Source of the DNA: Ophioceras dolichostomum
Taxonomy: Eukaryota; Ascomycota; Sordariomycetes; Magnaporthales; Ophioceraceae
NCBI GenBank assembly: GCA_003049485.1
Contig: PYST01000099.1
Location: forward strand, 6,071 to 70,070
Direction of reading: 5' to 3'
DNA: 64,000 bases
The first letter of the stretch is position 1, and every line of letters starts with the position of its first letter. The notes under the pieces were generated by a model. That model made no database searches. It was not told the origin of the DNA and saw only the letters and a program-made list of their open reading frames with translations. The translations under genes and the position numbers were made by a program. This document shows positions 12,129 through 23,172 of the stretch, piece by piece.

Positions 12129-14397
12129 TCATCGAATCCAAAACACCATCTCCTCCTCATCCTCACTGTCCGAGTCTAGCTGGTCCTCCTCGTCGTTGAG
12201 GGCCAGTTGGACGAACCTGTTGTGAACAGCGATGTTAGTCTAGAGAGCGCCAGAAGTGCAAGCCAAACGAGCTAGTATGCAAATAGGAGAGGCAGCACGA
12301 GAAGCTGTTGAGAGTAATGAGTCGAAGTGATGACGGCAAAATAAAGCGCAACACGTACTGTTGAACCCAAGCTCGTTGGGCCTCGTTCAATTCGCCCTCA
12401 ACATTCACATCGGGGACTTGCCGTGGCACTTCGGCATTGGCATCGGGCGCCTGTCGGGCTCCTGCTCCTGCCCCTGCCCCTCCCCGTGGCCGAGCCCCTC
12501 GGCCTCTGCCTGCCGCGGCATTGTTGCCGCCTGCACCTCCACCACCTCGTCCGCGCTGATTCCGTTGACGTTGCGGCTGTTGTCTACCGCCTGCTTGGTT
12601 CTGGTTCCGTTGCTGCTGTCTCTGTCCGGGGCCGGCGGCCGGTGGGGGCACGGGGGCGGCAGGCGGCGGAGGCGGGCCCCGTGCTGCGGGATCAGCCGCG
12701 ATTCGGAGGACGAGAGGCGCTTCTAGAGCAACACGGCCCGGATTCGCGTCTTCGTCGCCCTCACGAGGCTGTTGTTGCCTAGGCGCATCGTCGTCCGGCT
12801 CCTCGATTTCCGGGATCGGCACCTCTGGCACGAGAGCCGCAGCAGGGGGGTCAGGGTGTCGCTCACGGACTCGTTCGCGGCGCCTCTCTCCGCCGGCAAA
12901 TTCAAGGCCAATATCAGCCCCGTCGCCTTCCTCCAGCTCCCACAGCCGCCCGAAGCAGCCGGTGACGGGCCCACCTGGCTGCTCTTTGTTGTAGTGAGAA
13001 TACGGGTTGCTCGGATCGAGCCACGCGGAGCAGAGGTAGCAGAAGTGGGTACCGCAGCCCTGCCGGCCGCAGATCATATGGTTGCAGCCATGAGTCTTCT
13101 GCGCAGGGGCAGCGCAGGTCGGGCACGGCGTCGTGTGCAAGTCGAGATATTCCAGTGACGCCTTCTCCTCGGCTGTGAGCTCCTTATCGTCGCGTGGCGG
13201 GAAGCACAGGACGAATTCGCCGTGCCATGATTGGTGGCAGCGACTGCAGAAGGCGAACCCGCAATCTTCGCAGATCGCCAGGAGATAGTCGCCCCTTTTG
13301 TAGTCACTAGCCCTCTTCCTTGGTGTATCTTGGCCGTCGTTACCAGCTCCAGCCCCAGCATTCTCCTCGTTCTCGTCCCCAGAATCATCTGAGCCCTCGA
13401 CAAACTCGAGTCCCTTGGGCTTCTTGTGTTTCTTGGATCGCGCAGCCCCGTGGCACCATGGCCTGGGACAGTAAATGGTGTTCTTGTCCGACTCGAGCTC
13501 CATCTTGTACCTGAGGTTGACATAGCGCTTAACCACGTCAGGCTCGAGCGGGATCTGGAGTAGCTCACTCGGAATAATGAGCTTCGGCTTCCGCTTCTTC
13601 TTGGAACCCACGGCCGCGACGGTGTTCTCCCGTTCCTTGGAACAGTTGGGCGACAGACAGCGCACCGATGAAACGTCGCCTTCCTTGATGGCGTTGTTGT
13701 AGAAGTCCTGCAGACACTTGGCACAGAACACATGGTCGCAGCCTAGCATGCGGTGGCAGACGGATCCCTTCTTGGGGTCTAGACAGATCCCACAGTCGAA
13801 AGTCTCCCTTTCGAATGCGGCTCTCCTGGCCGAGATGTCGTAATCGAGCACGGCGATCTTGTGCTGCAGGTCGACTTTCAGAACGCCGTTTTCATCGACA
13901 ACGCCGAACACACCCTCCGCGGACTGCTGGATGTAGTCGATGTACGAGAAGACGACGGCATCTCGACCGAACTCCTCCCACAGGCGCCCGCACTCCGCCT
14001 CAAGCTGCGCGATGCGGCTAGCAGGGATCCAGGACGGGGTGGCACTGACGCTGACTTGGGGAGCCCGTTCCGTGGGGTAGCCTTCCGGAAGAGCGATCTG
14101 TAATCGCACCGAGGGTAGATATGATAGCTCGTGTGACTCTTCCAGGGCCGCGCCGATCCGGTCATCTCGCTCGCCGACGACCCCTTGAGCCTGAGGCCGA
14201 GATGGATCTACATTGACGGATGTGCCTGAACCTGGCGGAGCAGCCGGGGCTGGGAAGAAAACTTGGATCGCCTTGGATGGATTCACCGGTAGCTCTAGGG
14301 AGAACGAGCGCTGGTTGGTCGGATCGAACTGGATCTCGGGGTAGATGGCCGACAGAGAGCTGAGCTCAATATCCCGCGGATCATCAGAGTCGTCCAT
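12129..14397 (-). CDS. itt1: RWD-RBR E3 ubiquitin ligase (Itt1/RNF14 type)
   Basis: Predicted 708-aa RING-between-RING ubiquitin ligase, which would pass ubiquitin from an E2 through a catalytic cysteine to substrate. Two exons, 14397-12359 and 12216-12129; the 142-bp intron has a GTACGT donor and CAG acceptor, and reading through it would add a spurious hydrophobic tail. Domains: RWD about 5-175; RING1 about 202-253 (CGICLD start); IBR about 310-398; RING2 about 425-458, with the likely active-site Cys438 in THGCNHMIC. A basic, Gly/Arg/Gln/Pro-rich linker (about 560-660) precedes a conserved-looking acidic C-terminus supplied by exon 2. Yeast Itt1 is linked to translation termination and RNF14 to ribosome-stalling responses; function here is inferred from family. 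Divergent from ham-2. Confidence 0.93.
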
Positions 14398-15423
14398 GGT
14401 TTCTGCCCTTTTCCCTTTTTTGGAGTGACACAGAGAAAGTGAGCGTGGTGACGGCTCTGATGGCTCTGATGGCTCTGATAACGTGATGACGATGAGAGGA
14501 GCTGGGGCGGGCCGTTGATGTGGTTGGTTGCCTTATGCCGGCCTAGCCAGACAAGTTTCGCCACTCCGGCTGCTATGAGGCCTTCCAGCACTCAATAGCA
14601 TACAACAGCTGCCAGTGCTGCGTCCGGATTTTTATTGGAGATGGTGCCATGTGCTTGGTTTGTTGAGAATTTTGAAAGGATCAATAGAGAAGGCTGTAGC
14701 AGTCGTTCGGCTTTAAACAGTCATTCGGCGTAGGGCGACTAAATTGATTGTCGCACCTGATATCCGCCCGGCTGGGACGCTGAACAACTAGAGAACCGAC
14801 GCAGCAGCTCCGATCGGAAGTAGAGCAAGGGAGGGCCCCGAAGAAAGAGTCGAGAGAGCGCGCAACTCGGGGCTTCCGGTTGATGGTTTCTAATCACAGA
14901 TCTCCGAGATGCTTCCAGCGTCATTTGGTATTCTCCAGAGGCGAATCTGAAGGTTCGATGTTCTCATGTACCACTCTCTCTCTGTAAGGCAATTGCCCCA
15001 CTACAGAACACACTAGCCACATTGAACCTGGAAGAGACCACCACCAACCTCGTCGACCAATCAGCCACAAATTACCCCACAATCGGCACAGTGGGCTGGA
15101 GCGGGAGCTTCTTCTGCTGGGACGCGATTTGGCGATAGTTGAAACCGTTAGGTCGCGACCTCCCTCCGTCCAAACCGGCTCACCGCTCGCTCACCGGCGC
15201 TCCGAATGCTTGTCACGTTAGCTTTCATGTCGAGCTGAATCTCCCACAAACATGGGAGCTTCTCGGTCTTTGTAACAACCTTCACTTTTATTTCAGGTGG
15301 CCAGCTGTCGGATCGTCGAGATCGACGGAGATCGTTGAGCTCCACGCGAGCCAACACCAGACCCCGCCCACCTCACCGTTGGTACCCGAGTTCTTGCACA
15401 ACTACCTACATAGTACCACCGAG
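14398..15423. promoter_or_regulatory. Divergent intergenic region, itt1 / ham-2
   Basis: About 1 kb between two divergently transcribed start codons, so it should carry both promoters and 5' UTRs. A 10-bp unit (TGATGGCTCT) is repeated about three times near 14453-14480, just upstream of the ligase start. No clear TATA box was picked out. Confidence 0.6.
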
Positions 15424-18400
15424 ATGAACTCATTATGGCCATCACGGGCAGGGAACGATGTCCAAGCTAGCGGTTCATCCGCCAAGAAGCTCACACCAAC
15501 CAAGAAGGAAGGCGCCCAAGATATGTTGATGCATACGGCCATGGCGGAAGCAACCGAGGAAGCGTCAATAGGCGCCACAGGTGTGGCTAGCTCCGAACCA
15601 ACCCGGCCGGCCCCTGCCCCATTACCGCCTCCACCTCCACGACCTCCTCTGCTGCGCAACCAAGCCTCGCAGCCACCGCCGGCGGTCCCGCCGCCTCCCT
15701 CACAACAACCCCCGCCGTCTCCTGGGCCTCCGGTGCCCTCCTCGCAGCAGCCGCCCGACTCCCTGTCGCTCGCACAGCTCCGTCGCATCGTCGCCGACTT
15801 CCCCCGCTCCGAGCCTCTGGCCTACGCATTCGTGTACGAAGACTATGGCCCCATCGAAGAGGAGATCGACGAGTGGTTCGTCTACCAGTACTGGCAGTGG
15901 GTGCGCCTCAGTGCTGCGGAGCGCTCGTTCAAGTCTCAGTGGGAGCAAGACTTCGGCGAGAAGAGCTGGGACGAGGTCGGACCTGAGCAACTCAACAAGT
16001 TCCTGCGGGATGCTCTGGAAGGTCTCTCGGCGCCCTCGACTAGGGACCGCTCAAACGCGCTTGGTAGGATACTCTACGTGGTGCTCGGCAGATGGGGGGA
16101 CACAGCGGGAGCCGAGGTTCGCGATCCAGACTCCAAGTCTGCCGCAACTGAGGGCCAGCTTGAGGCCATGAAGTCGAGCATTCGACTGCTTGCCTCTGCC
16201 GGTGGTTTGGGGGCGATATGGACTGCATTGAGACAGGCGTTCGAGCCATTCTGGTAGGTTGCAGCTCTGTCCTCTCCTCTCTCGCTTCTTCTCCGTCCAT
16301 CCCGCCTCCCTTTTATGGAGCTTGAAAGCTGACCAGATTCCAGGAACGACGATCCGCAACTCCAGCAGAGCGCATTACAGGAGGCACAAGATGAGCTGGT
16401 GAACCTCATGACGGTCATGTATATCATTGTACAACACTGCCTCACATATCCGGAGGAATTGGCCCCTGCCCGGCAGGAACTTCGTAAGTTGAACCGAGCA
16501 ATCCAATCCCGTTCTCCCATCTGCATGGTCACCCAGCCAGGACTCCCAGGACTCCGACTTTGACATTGATTTATTACTAACAAATGATGCACTGTAGTCA
16601 ATCTCACCCCAACCCTCGTCGGCTTCATGCTTAGTGCCACTGCAAAGCTACGGTGGGACGAGACAAATCTCATCCCCCAGGCCCAGGTCTTTCTTCTACT
16701 GTGGAAAACGATCCTGTTGGCGTTTGGCGGGACCAAAGAGCTGGAGGAGACGAAGAAGGCGACGTGCGAGACAGGAAGCGACGACAAGGAGAAGAACATC
16801 ATCACGGCCTCCCCGCTAGACTATCACGCTTTCCGTCAAGAAATTACATCCAAATACCCGGCTTACATCCCACCACAGACCGCGCTGCCCCTCGAGGCTG
16901 ACAACACATCTTTGCTTCCACCACTTTCCAACCAGTCCAGCAGGAACAACGGATCAAACGGGATTCTCCCCGGCCCGCCCAATTCGCAGGCTGGGGGAGC
17001 CTCGATCCTACATCAGCCCGTGCACATCGCCACGCCGGCGCCGTCCCCACCTCCCTCTCCTTCAGTCGGTGGCAAGGGAGGCAAAAAGCAGAACTACCAG
17101 ACCAACCAGAACTTCCCTTTTATGTACCCGCCATTAGATGCCACCAGCAACAGCGCTGGCGGCAAGGGGAATGCTGGTCTGCAGGACCTGCTGGTGGGGC
17201 GAAAGTGGGAAGGCAGTGATGTGCCGGCCTCGATTCTTGAGGCCGGCGAGCTCTTCTCGAAGCGTGTGAGGATGACGCGTGCGACCAGGCAGCTGTGGGA
17301 GGAGAGAGAGAAGTTCATCCGGTTCTCGCGCGGTTGGGACGACAAGGACGATGATCTCATTGACGACCTCGACCTGTCGTCCCTGAGCCAGAGTGAGAAG
17401 GAGGAGCTGGGCCTGATTAAGATCAGTAGTGGCAGTGACGGCGACGGCGGTGGCTCCAAGCGGACTGCGCCTGCGCCAGAAAAAGAAACGGACTACGGTC
17501 CCAACCCGGAGGTGCTGTCGGATGAGACTCGGAGAAGGCTGGATGCCGTGGAGCAGCTCTACGTAAGTTCATACCCGTTGTTCATACCCGCTCCCTTGTC
17601 TCTATTTCCTTCACAATGCTGACGGCCAGTTGCAGGGAGAATCTCTACCCCAGCTTCAATCGCTGGTGATAGTGCTTCTGAAGGCCATCCTGTTTCATGT
17701 CACCGTTCTTGTGACGCAAAACCCCTCTAGCCAGGGTCTGCAGGCAGGGCCGAATGGTGTTCGCGGTGCTAATGGCAACGGCGGCTCAGGGGCTGGCCGT
17801 GGCGGATCGGACAACTCTAACGGAAATCCCGGTGCCATCTCCATTGAGAGCAGTTCGCCCTCCCAAGAGGAGATCGATAACACGAGGACCCGGGAAATAA
17901 CGGCGAAGGCTGTGTCTGGGATTCTGCTGCTTCTTCTGAAGTGGCTCAAGCTTTCTCGTGGGTTTACCTCCTTCATTTTGTTCATTTTGTCCATTTTGTC
18001 CAGTCTCCTCCCTCCGTCCTCTGTCTATTCTCTATCTATCTACATGGGGCCGGGAAATTCACACCCTCGACGTTTGCAGATATCCTCAAATTCGAATACT
18101 TCAGTCAGCTTCTGCTCGACTCCAACTATCTTCCTCTGGTTTTGAAGCTTTTCGGCACCCAAGACGTACAACAGTCGGTCGACAGTAAGACCGACCGAGT
18201 AGAGAGCAGGTAAGAATGTCTTCTTGTCGTCGTTGTCGAGCACAACATTACAACCTCACCCCCAACGTGCATCAGTCAGGCAGTTTCCGGTCATCTAACT
18301 TGTCACGTGCTCTGATCTAGCTTCTTCTACTTCTGCAACCTTAGAGCGGGTGCACCAGGAAAGCCAGAGACGCAGGACATGGAGGACAGCGAGGACGATG

Positions 18401-19224
18401 CCGCGCCGCCGCCCATCAGAAGGCAGCGATCTCCCGTTCCTCCACCTACCGCATTGCCACCACCAGTCCCAGAGGTGGACGTCTCTTCGGGGACAGATTC
18501 GGCGCAGCAGCAGCAACAACAACTCCAAGGACAGCAATCTCAGCAACAGCCCGGCCCACCAGCCCGGCCCGAGGTGGACGAGCTGGGCTGTCCCGTGAAC
18601 GACCTACCCCGGGAGCCGATCACGGACTTCTCGCGGCGCAACTTCTTCTCGCTGATCAACCTGCTGCGCGTGATGCAGAAGGTGTGCAAGGGCAAGGCCC
18701 ACCGCAACCTGCTGATGGTGCACTACAAGTCGTCCAACATCCTGCGCAAGTCGCTCCGCGTGCCGCAGCCCGAGCTCCGGCTCTACACGCTCAAGCTGTT
18801 CAAGAACCAGGTCCCCTACTGCGGCCGCAAGTGGCGCCAGGGCAACATGCGCGTCATCACCGCCGTGTACCTGCACTGCAGGCCGGAGCTGCGCGACGAG
18901 TGGCTGGCGGGGTCGGACGTCGACGCCGAGGTCGAGGAGTCCCTGCCGCTGGAGCAGGCCCTCCGCAGCCTGACGCACTGGTTCAACGTCCGCCGGTACC
19001 CGGAAGCGGCCGCGGCGGCGGGGACTGGCCCACCGCCGACGACCGTTGAAGGGGGGGAGGAGGACGAGGACGAGGACCCGGCTGGAGCACGGCAGCGGCA
19101 GAGGCAGAGGGATGAGAACGATTTCTTCGTGCGCGAGCTCGAGAGGGCGGATCTTTACTGGACCGGGTCGGATTATGGGGACGATGGGGGGTCGTTGGGC
19201 GAGTGGGATGGCATGCCTGCTTGA
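15424..19224 (+). CDS. ham-2: STRIPAK subunit HAM-2/PRO22/Far11 (STRIP1/2 homologue)
   Basis: Predicted 1096-aa scaffold of the striatin-interacting phosphatase and kinase complex, needed in Neurospora (HAM-2) and Sordaria (PRO22) for hyphal fusion and fruiting-body development. Six exons: 15424-16253, 16344-16483, 16598-17562, 17636-17957, 18080-18209, 18321-19224. All junctions are GT-AG, the exons sum to 3291 nt, and intron 2 has a good branch site (TTACTAACA, about 16574). The start ATG at 15424 is the first in-frame ATG. A Pro-rich N-terminus is followed by the N1221-type domain (begins SLAQLRRIVADF; about 100-430), a charged low-complexity middle, a helical region (LLKWLKLSHILKFEYF), and a C-terminal DUF3402-type block (REPITDFSRRNFFSLINLLR onwards). 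Mouse and yeast counterparts bind striatin and Far proteins at ER and nuclear envelope. Confidence 0.94.
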
Positions 19225-20584
19225 GTGCATGAGTGAGTGAGTGTGAGTAGAAAGAAAGTGAGAGGGAGGGTGGGGGTGGAGATGGGGATGGGTTGGTCTA
19301 CCTCAGGCACCTCTGTGTGAACCTTGCCTTGAATGCGTGAACCAGATTAAAGGGCTTTAGTTATGTTACGTCGGAAACCCCCCCTCGCGGCCGTTTGTTT
19401 TATCACTCTTAACTGGAAGTTGGCTCTGTTGTTGGCTCAGTTGTTGGCGTTGTCCTGGGGACGGAAGCTCAATGATACCTACTCTCAACTCACTTGGTAC
19501 CTGGCGAAGAGGTGTGGTGTGGCACCTACAAGCAACAATTAAACGGTGACAAACCTTTACCGCCAGCCTTGACAGTTCTTCATCCCGGGCTGAGCTGAGC
19601 TGAGAGAGAAAGGCTTAGAAAGCATTTTGATCTACCTAGGTACCCAAGAGGGGGAAAGCGCGGGAGTAGTTATTTCGCCTCCTCATCCTGCTACACTCGT
19701 GGTCACTTCCTGTTGACAATCCGAGATGGGAGGACTGGAGGGTATTCTAAATCTCATTTTTTGCTACCGAGCTCCCCTCAGCGGGCTGGCTACGAAGTAG
19801 ATAGGTACCTAAACAGTATGTATATACATCCCTGGCGCTTCTGAAATGCTTATCCTTAATGATTTCTTACAGGTTTTTGTTTTTGCCTCCTGAGGAGGAG
19901 CCGTTCACTCGGCCTCGGAAAGTCGGTCGCTAGTCCTGTCTAGAAGCGCAGCCGTCTACCTGTTTGTCCTCCCTTCAGCTACGGGGAGGGGATTTTGTGT
20001 GTTCTGTTCCAACCAATCCAAGCAACAAGGAGGAAATGATAGAGAAATGGTGAGATAGAGAGAGGGAGACAGACAGTGTGACATGAGTGAGAATCAGTAT
20101 GTCAGGGTGTAAAAGAGATTTTTTAGAAAACAAGAGAGATATATATAGAGAGATAAAGACAGTTAAAGAGAAGGAGAAAAAGCAGTAAGACTCCGGAAAT
20201 GCCGAGGAGCGCCAGTTAGGAGCCTCATCCGCTAAAAAGACGCCATCTCGACGCCGGGATTATGCGATACAGAATATGTTAAAAACAAGTTGTCCTTCCG
20301 GAGAGCAAAGAATCGAACAGAGGGGGTCGGATAGAAGAAGAGAAGGGCGACTGGAAGCGCGATGTTTTGTAAAATGGGCGGGAGGTAGGTAAGAATGAAT
20401 GTCTGGCTGGCCGAGCAGGGAGGAATGTAGGTGGGTAGGTGGTCATATCGAATCAAGAAGCAAACAGCAACAACTTTGTCTCCCATGACGGGATGGGTAT
20501 CCGTGAACAACAGCAACGACAACAGTAACAACAACATCAAAAGAGAAGAAGAAAAGACAAATATGCTTTCAGATCATATCATAT
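19225..20584. other. Convergent intergenic region
   Basis: Lies between the 3' ends of ham-2 (plus) and the 7TM gene (minus), so it should contain both 3' UTRs and poly(A) sites. It holds a purine-rich GA tract (about 20038-20185) and short TACC/TAGG motifs near 19635 and 19800. No gene seen. Confidence 0.6.
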
Positions 20585-23172
20585 CTAGATCCAGTCGCTG
20601 CCCTTGTCGGAAGGTGGAGGCAGTTTCGCTGCAGGGTTCGTCGGCGTCACGACCGAGCCATTGCGCGGAGGCGGACTCCTCTGACTGGTGCTGTTGAACC
20701 TGCCCACGCCGGCGGTCGACGTGAAGCCCACGCCCCTCGGGCTCGGGATCTTGGCGGCGGCGGCGGCGGCGGTGGGCGACGGCGCGGTCGGTCCCGATGC
20801 CAATGCTGATGGCGAGGCTGTCCTCTGGCTGTTCGGGCTGTAGACCGTCGGGCTCAGCGTCTCGCCGCCGGTGGGGCTGCTTGACGACGCCTTGACGGCC
20901 TCCATCTTCCTCCAGACGGGCGACCGCGGCGCCGCTGTCTGGATCGGTGCGGGGACGGGCGGCAGCGTCTTCATCCGAGCGTCCTTGACGGGGTCCCGGA
21001 CCGGCGAGCCGTCGAGCACGACCTCCTCGTCGACGTCCGAATCGGCGGTTCGCGATCCGGATGGGGACGTGTCCGAGCCGTCAGGCCGCGTGGTGGCCGC
21101 CACGAGTGGGCTCGGTCGGGGCGCCCATTTTTGGGGTGCTGGTAGTGGTGGTTGTTGTGGCTGGGGCACCGGTACCCGGCCGTCTCCCGTCTGGTTCACC
21201 AGCGGGATGGTCGACTCGCAGGACGCCCTCGCGCCCAGGGGAGGCATGTCCTCGACGTTGGACAGCCGGATGCCCAGCTGGACGGTTATGTGCGACGCCA
21301 TCGACGAGTCTCTCCTGTGGCGTCCGATGTTCTTGATCGATGGTGGCGGCTTGAGGGTCGAAAAGTCGAATCGACCGGCCTTGGTCGAGGCTGCCGACGA
21401 GCTGCCCGGCGAGTACGTCGTCGCCGGGAGCAGAGTGGTGGAGCTGCTTCTTGGACCCTTGGAAGAGCCTGGCCTGAACATGGAGAAGGCGTTCGTGAGC
21501 CGCGAACCCCGCGTTGTGAACGATTCGTGCGATGGCTCTGGTGGCCTCGGGTAGACGGCGTTAGCGCGGAGTGGGTTGATGAACCCCTTTGATGTCGTCG
21601 GTCGGTTCCGACCGTCTACAGAGCCCTCCTCATCTTTGAGGAGGCTAGACGTGCTGGCGTCGCTGTCTATCCTGCGCAGTCTAGTGGACAAAATGAAGTC
21701 CCGCGGGCCACGGTCCGAGGCGTCGGATGGCCCCCGTACGCGGATGCGGTGTTTTAGCTTCTGTCGCTCGTACTCGCCCGACTTGTCCTTGGGTCCGATC
21801 GAGGAGACGGTGTTCGACCTGAGGAACAGATGGAGGCCGCCAGTAATGAGGCCCGAGACTTCGGCGACGACGGACGCAACCATCGATAAGTTGAGGCCCT
21901 GGAACCGTGGGTCCCGCTGGTCGATAAACGACATATGGAAGAAAAATGGAAGCATGAGGGTCTGCAAGGCTCAATAGTTAGCCAACGGTATAATCTTTGC
22001 GTATGCGTCCTGTGCGCCCTTGGTTGAGAGTTGAGACCAAGCCAGCGAGCCAGCGAGTAGTGGGCTGTGATGGGAAACTCACGTTGGAAATCATGGCTAG
22101 GAGCAAGTAGTACACCATTCTGGATGCGGCTATCCTCTCAGACACCTCGACGCATATACTCTTGCTGAGCTTCCAGAATATGATGACGGCGCAGAGCGTG
22201 AGGATCGCCGACACGGCCAGCAGCACGATGAAGCATCCCAGCGAGTACTGGGACACGAACCAAAACAGGGACGCGAAGCAGAAGTCGGCCGACCTCGAGA
22301 TCGCGGCGACCAAGTACCCGACCAAAAACGACAGAGCAACAAGAAGCAGACACATCCGGACAGCCCACGGGTGTCTCTTGGGGAAAGGTCTGCTTCGGAA
22401 CGCTCTCATGGTCGTCTCGAGACCGAAGATAACTTGGATGGCCGGCACAATGAAGAGAGCTAAGTGAGTTTGTGATAGGGCACCAGTTAGCCTTGAAAAG
22501 CCACCTTCGCCCAATGTTGCGCGGTTGTACTCAGTCGATTACTCAGTCGATCACTTACCCGGCAGCATACTCTGTGCGATAAGTGTGCATCCCTTTGTAA
22601 AGAGGCCATCGAGTCCTTGTGACTGAGCAACGGCGAAGATGATGCCCTGGATAATGATCCCAACCGAGAGGAAAAGGGGGTAGACCTCCGAAGCCTGGAC
22701 GAAGTTGAGGCCATCGCGTCTGTACCACAAGCATAAGCCGAGTTAGTCCGAACTCAGGTTCGAGAACGACGAACGAGCGACGAGATTCCTCTCCATCCGC
22801 TCCATCCTCTCTCTCTCCCTGTCTCTCAGATCCTTCACCCATAATCCCATACCTTATCGAGAAGCCCCTATTCCTCTTTGCCCTCGAGTAGTTGTCCCAG
22901 AGGATGCCCGTCACCGTCGCGAAGGCCGCAATCACGTTGAAGATGGCCAATATTATGGTCGAGGTCCGGATCGACTTCGCGGCGGCGAACCTAAACTCGT
23001 TGATGATCATCGCCGTGCTCTGGTTGTACCGTCCCGAAGAAGTCGCGAAGGAGGAGGAATTCGTCGTCCTGTTGGCCGCTGCCGTCGCGGACGCAACGGC
23101 GTCCGTCGCCCGCGCGAAAAGCCATCCCGTGGCGTCCATCTCGTAGGGCCCTTCGCCGTGGTAGGACGTCAT
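20585..23172 (-). CDS. Seven-transmembrane receptor-like protein with long C-terminal tail
   Basis: Predicted 744 aa in four exons: 23172-22853, 22719-22559, 22459-22083, 21961-20585 (sum 2235 nt). The ORF extends upstream of 23172 only through non-ATG codons, so the ATG at 23172 is chosen. A short, probably extracellular N-terminus has N-glycosylation sequons (NRT, NSS, NQS between about 34 and 52). Seven hydrophobic segments follow at about 72-92, 118-140, 160-180, 190-212, 220-250, 270-290 and 300-325. The remaining roughly 420 residues are Ser/Pro/Arg-rich and disordered, presumably cytosolic. This topology matches GPCRs, but I do not recognise a named fungal class (no CFEM, Ste2/Ste3 or cAMP-receptor signature), so ligand and partners are unknown. 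Confidence 0.85.

Noticed and set aside
13074..13733. 219-codon minus-strand ORF
   Set aside because: Shadow in another frame of the RBR ligase gene.
15139..15423. N-terminal extension of ham-2
   Set aside because: The upstream frame is open but starts at a TTG; the first ATG is at 15424 and the extension has no conserved feature.
18604..19230. 208-codon minus-strand ORF
   Set aside because: Antisense shadow of the last ham-2 exon.
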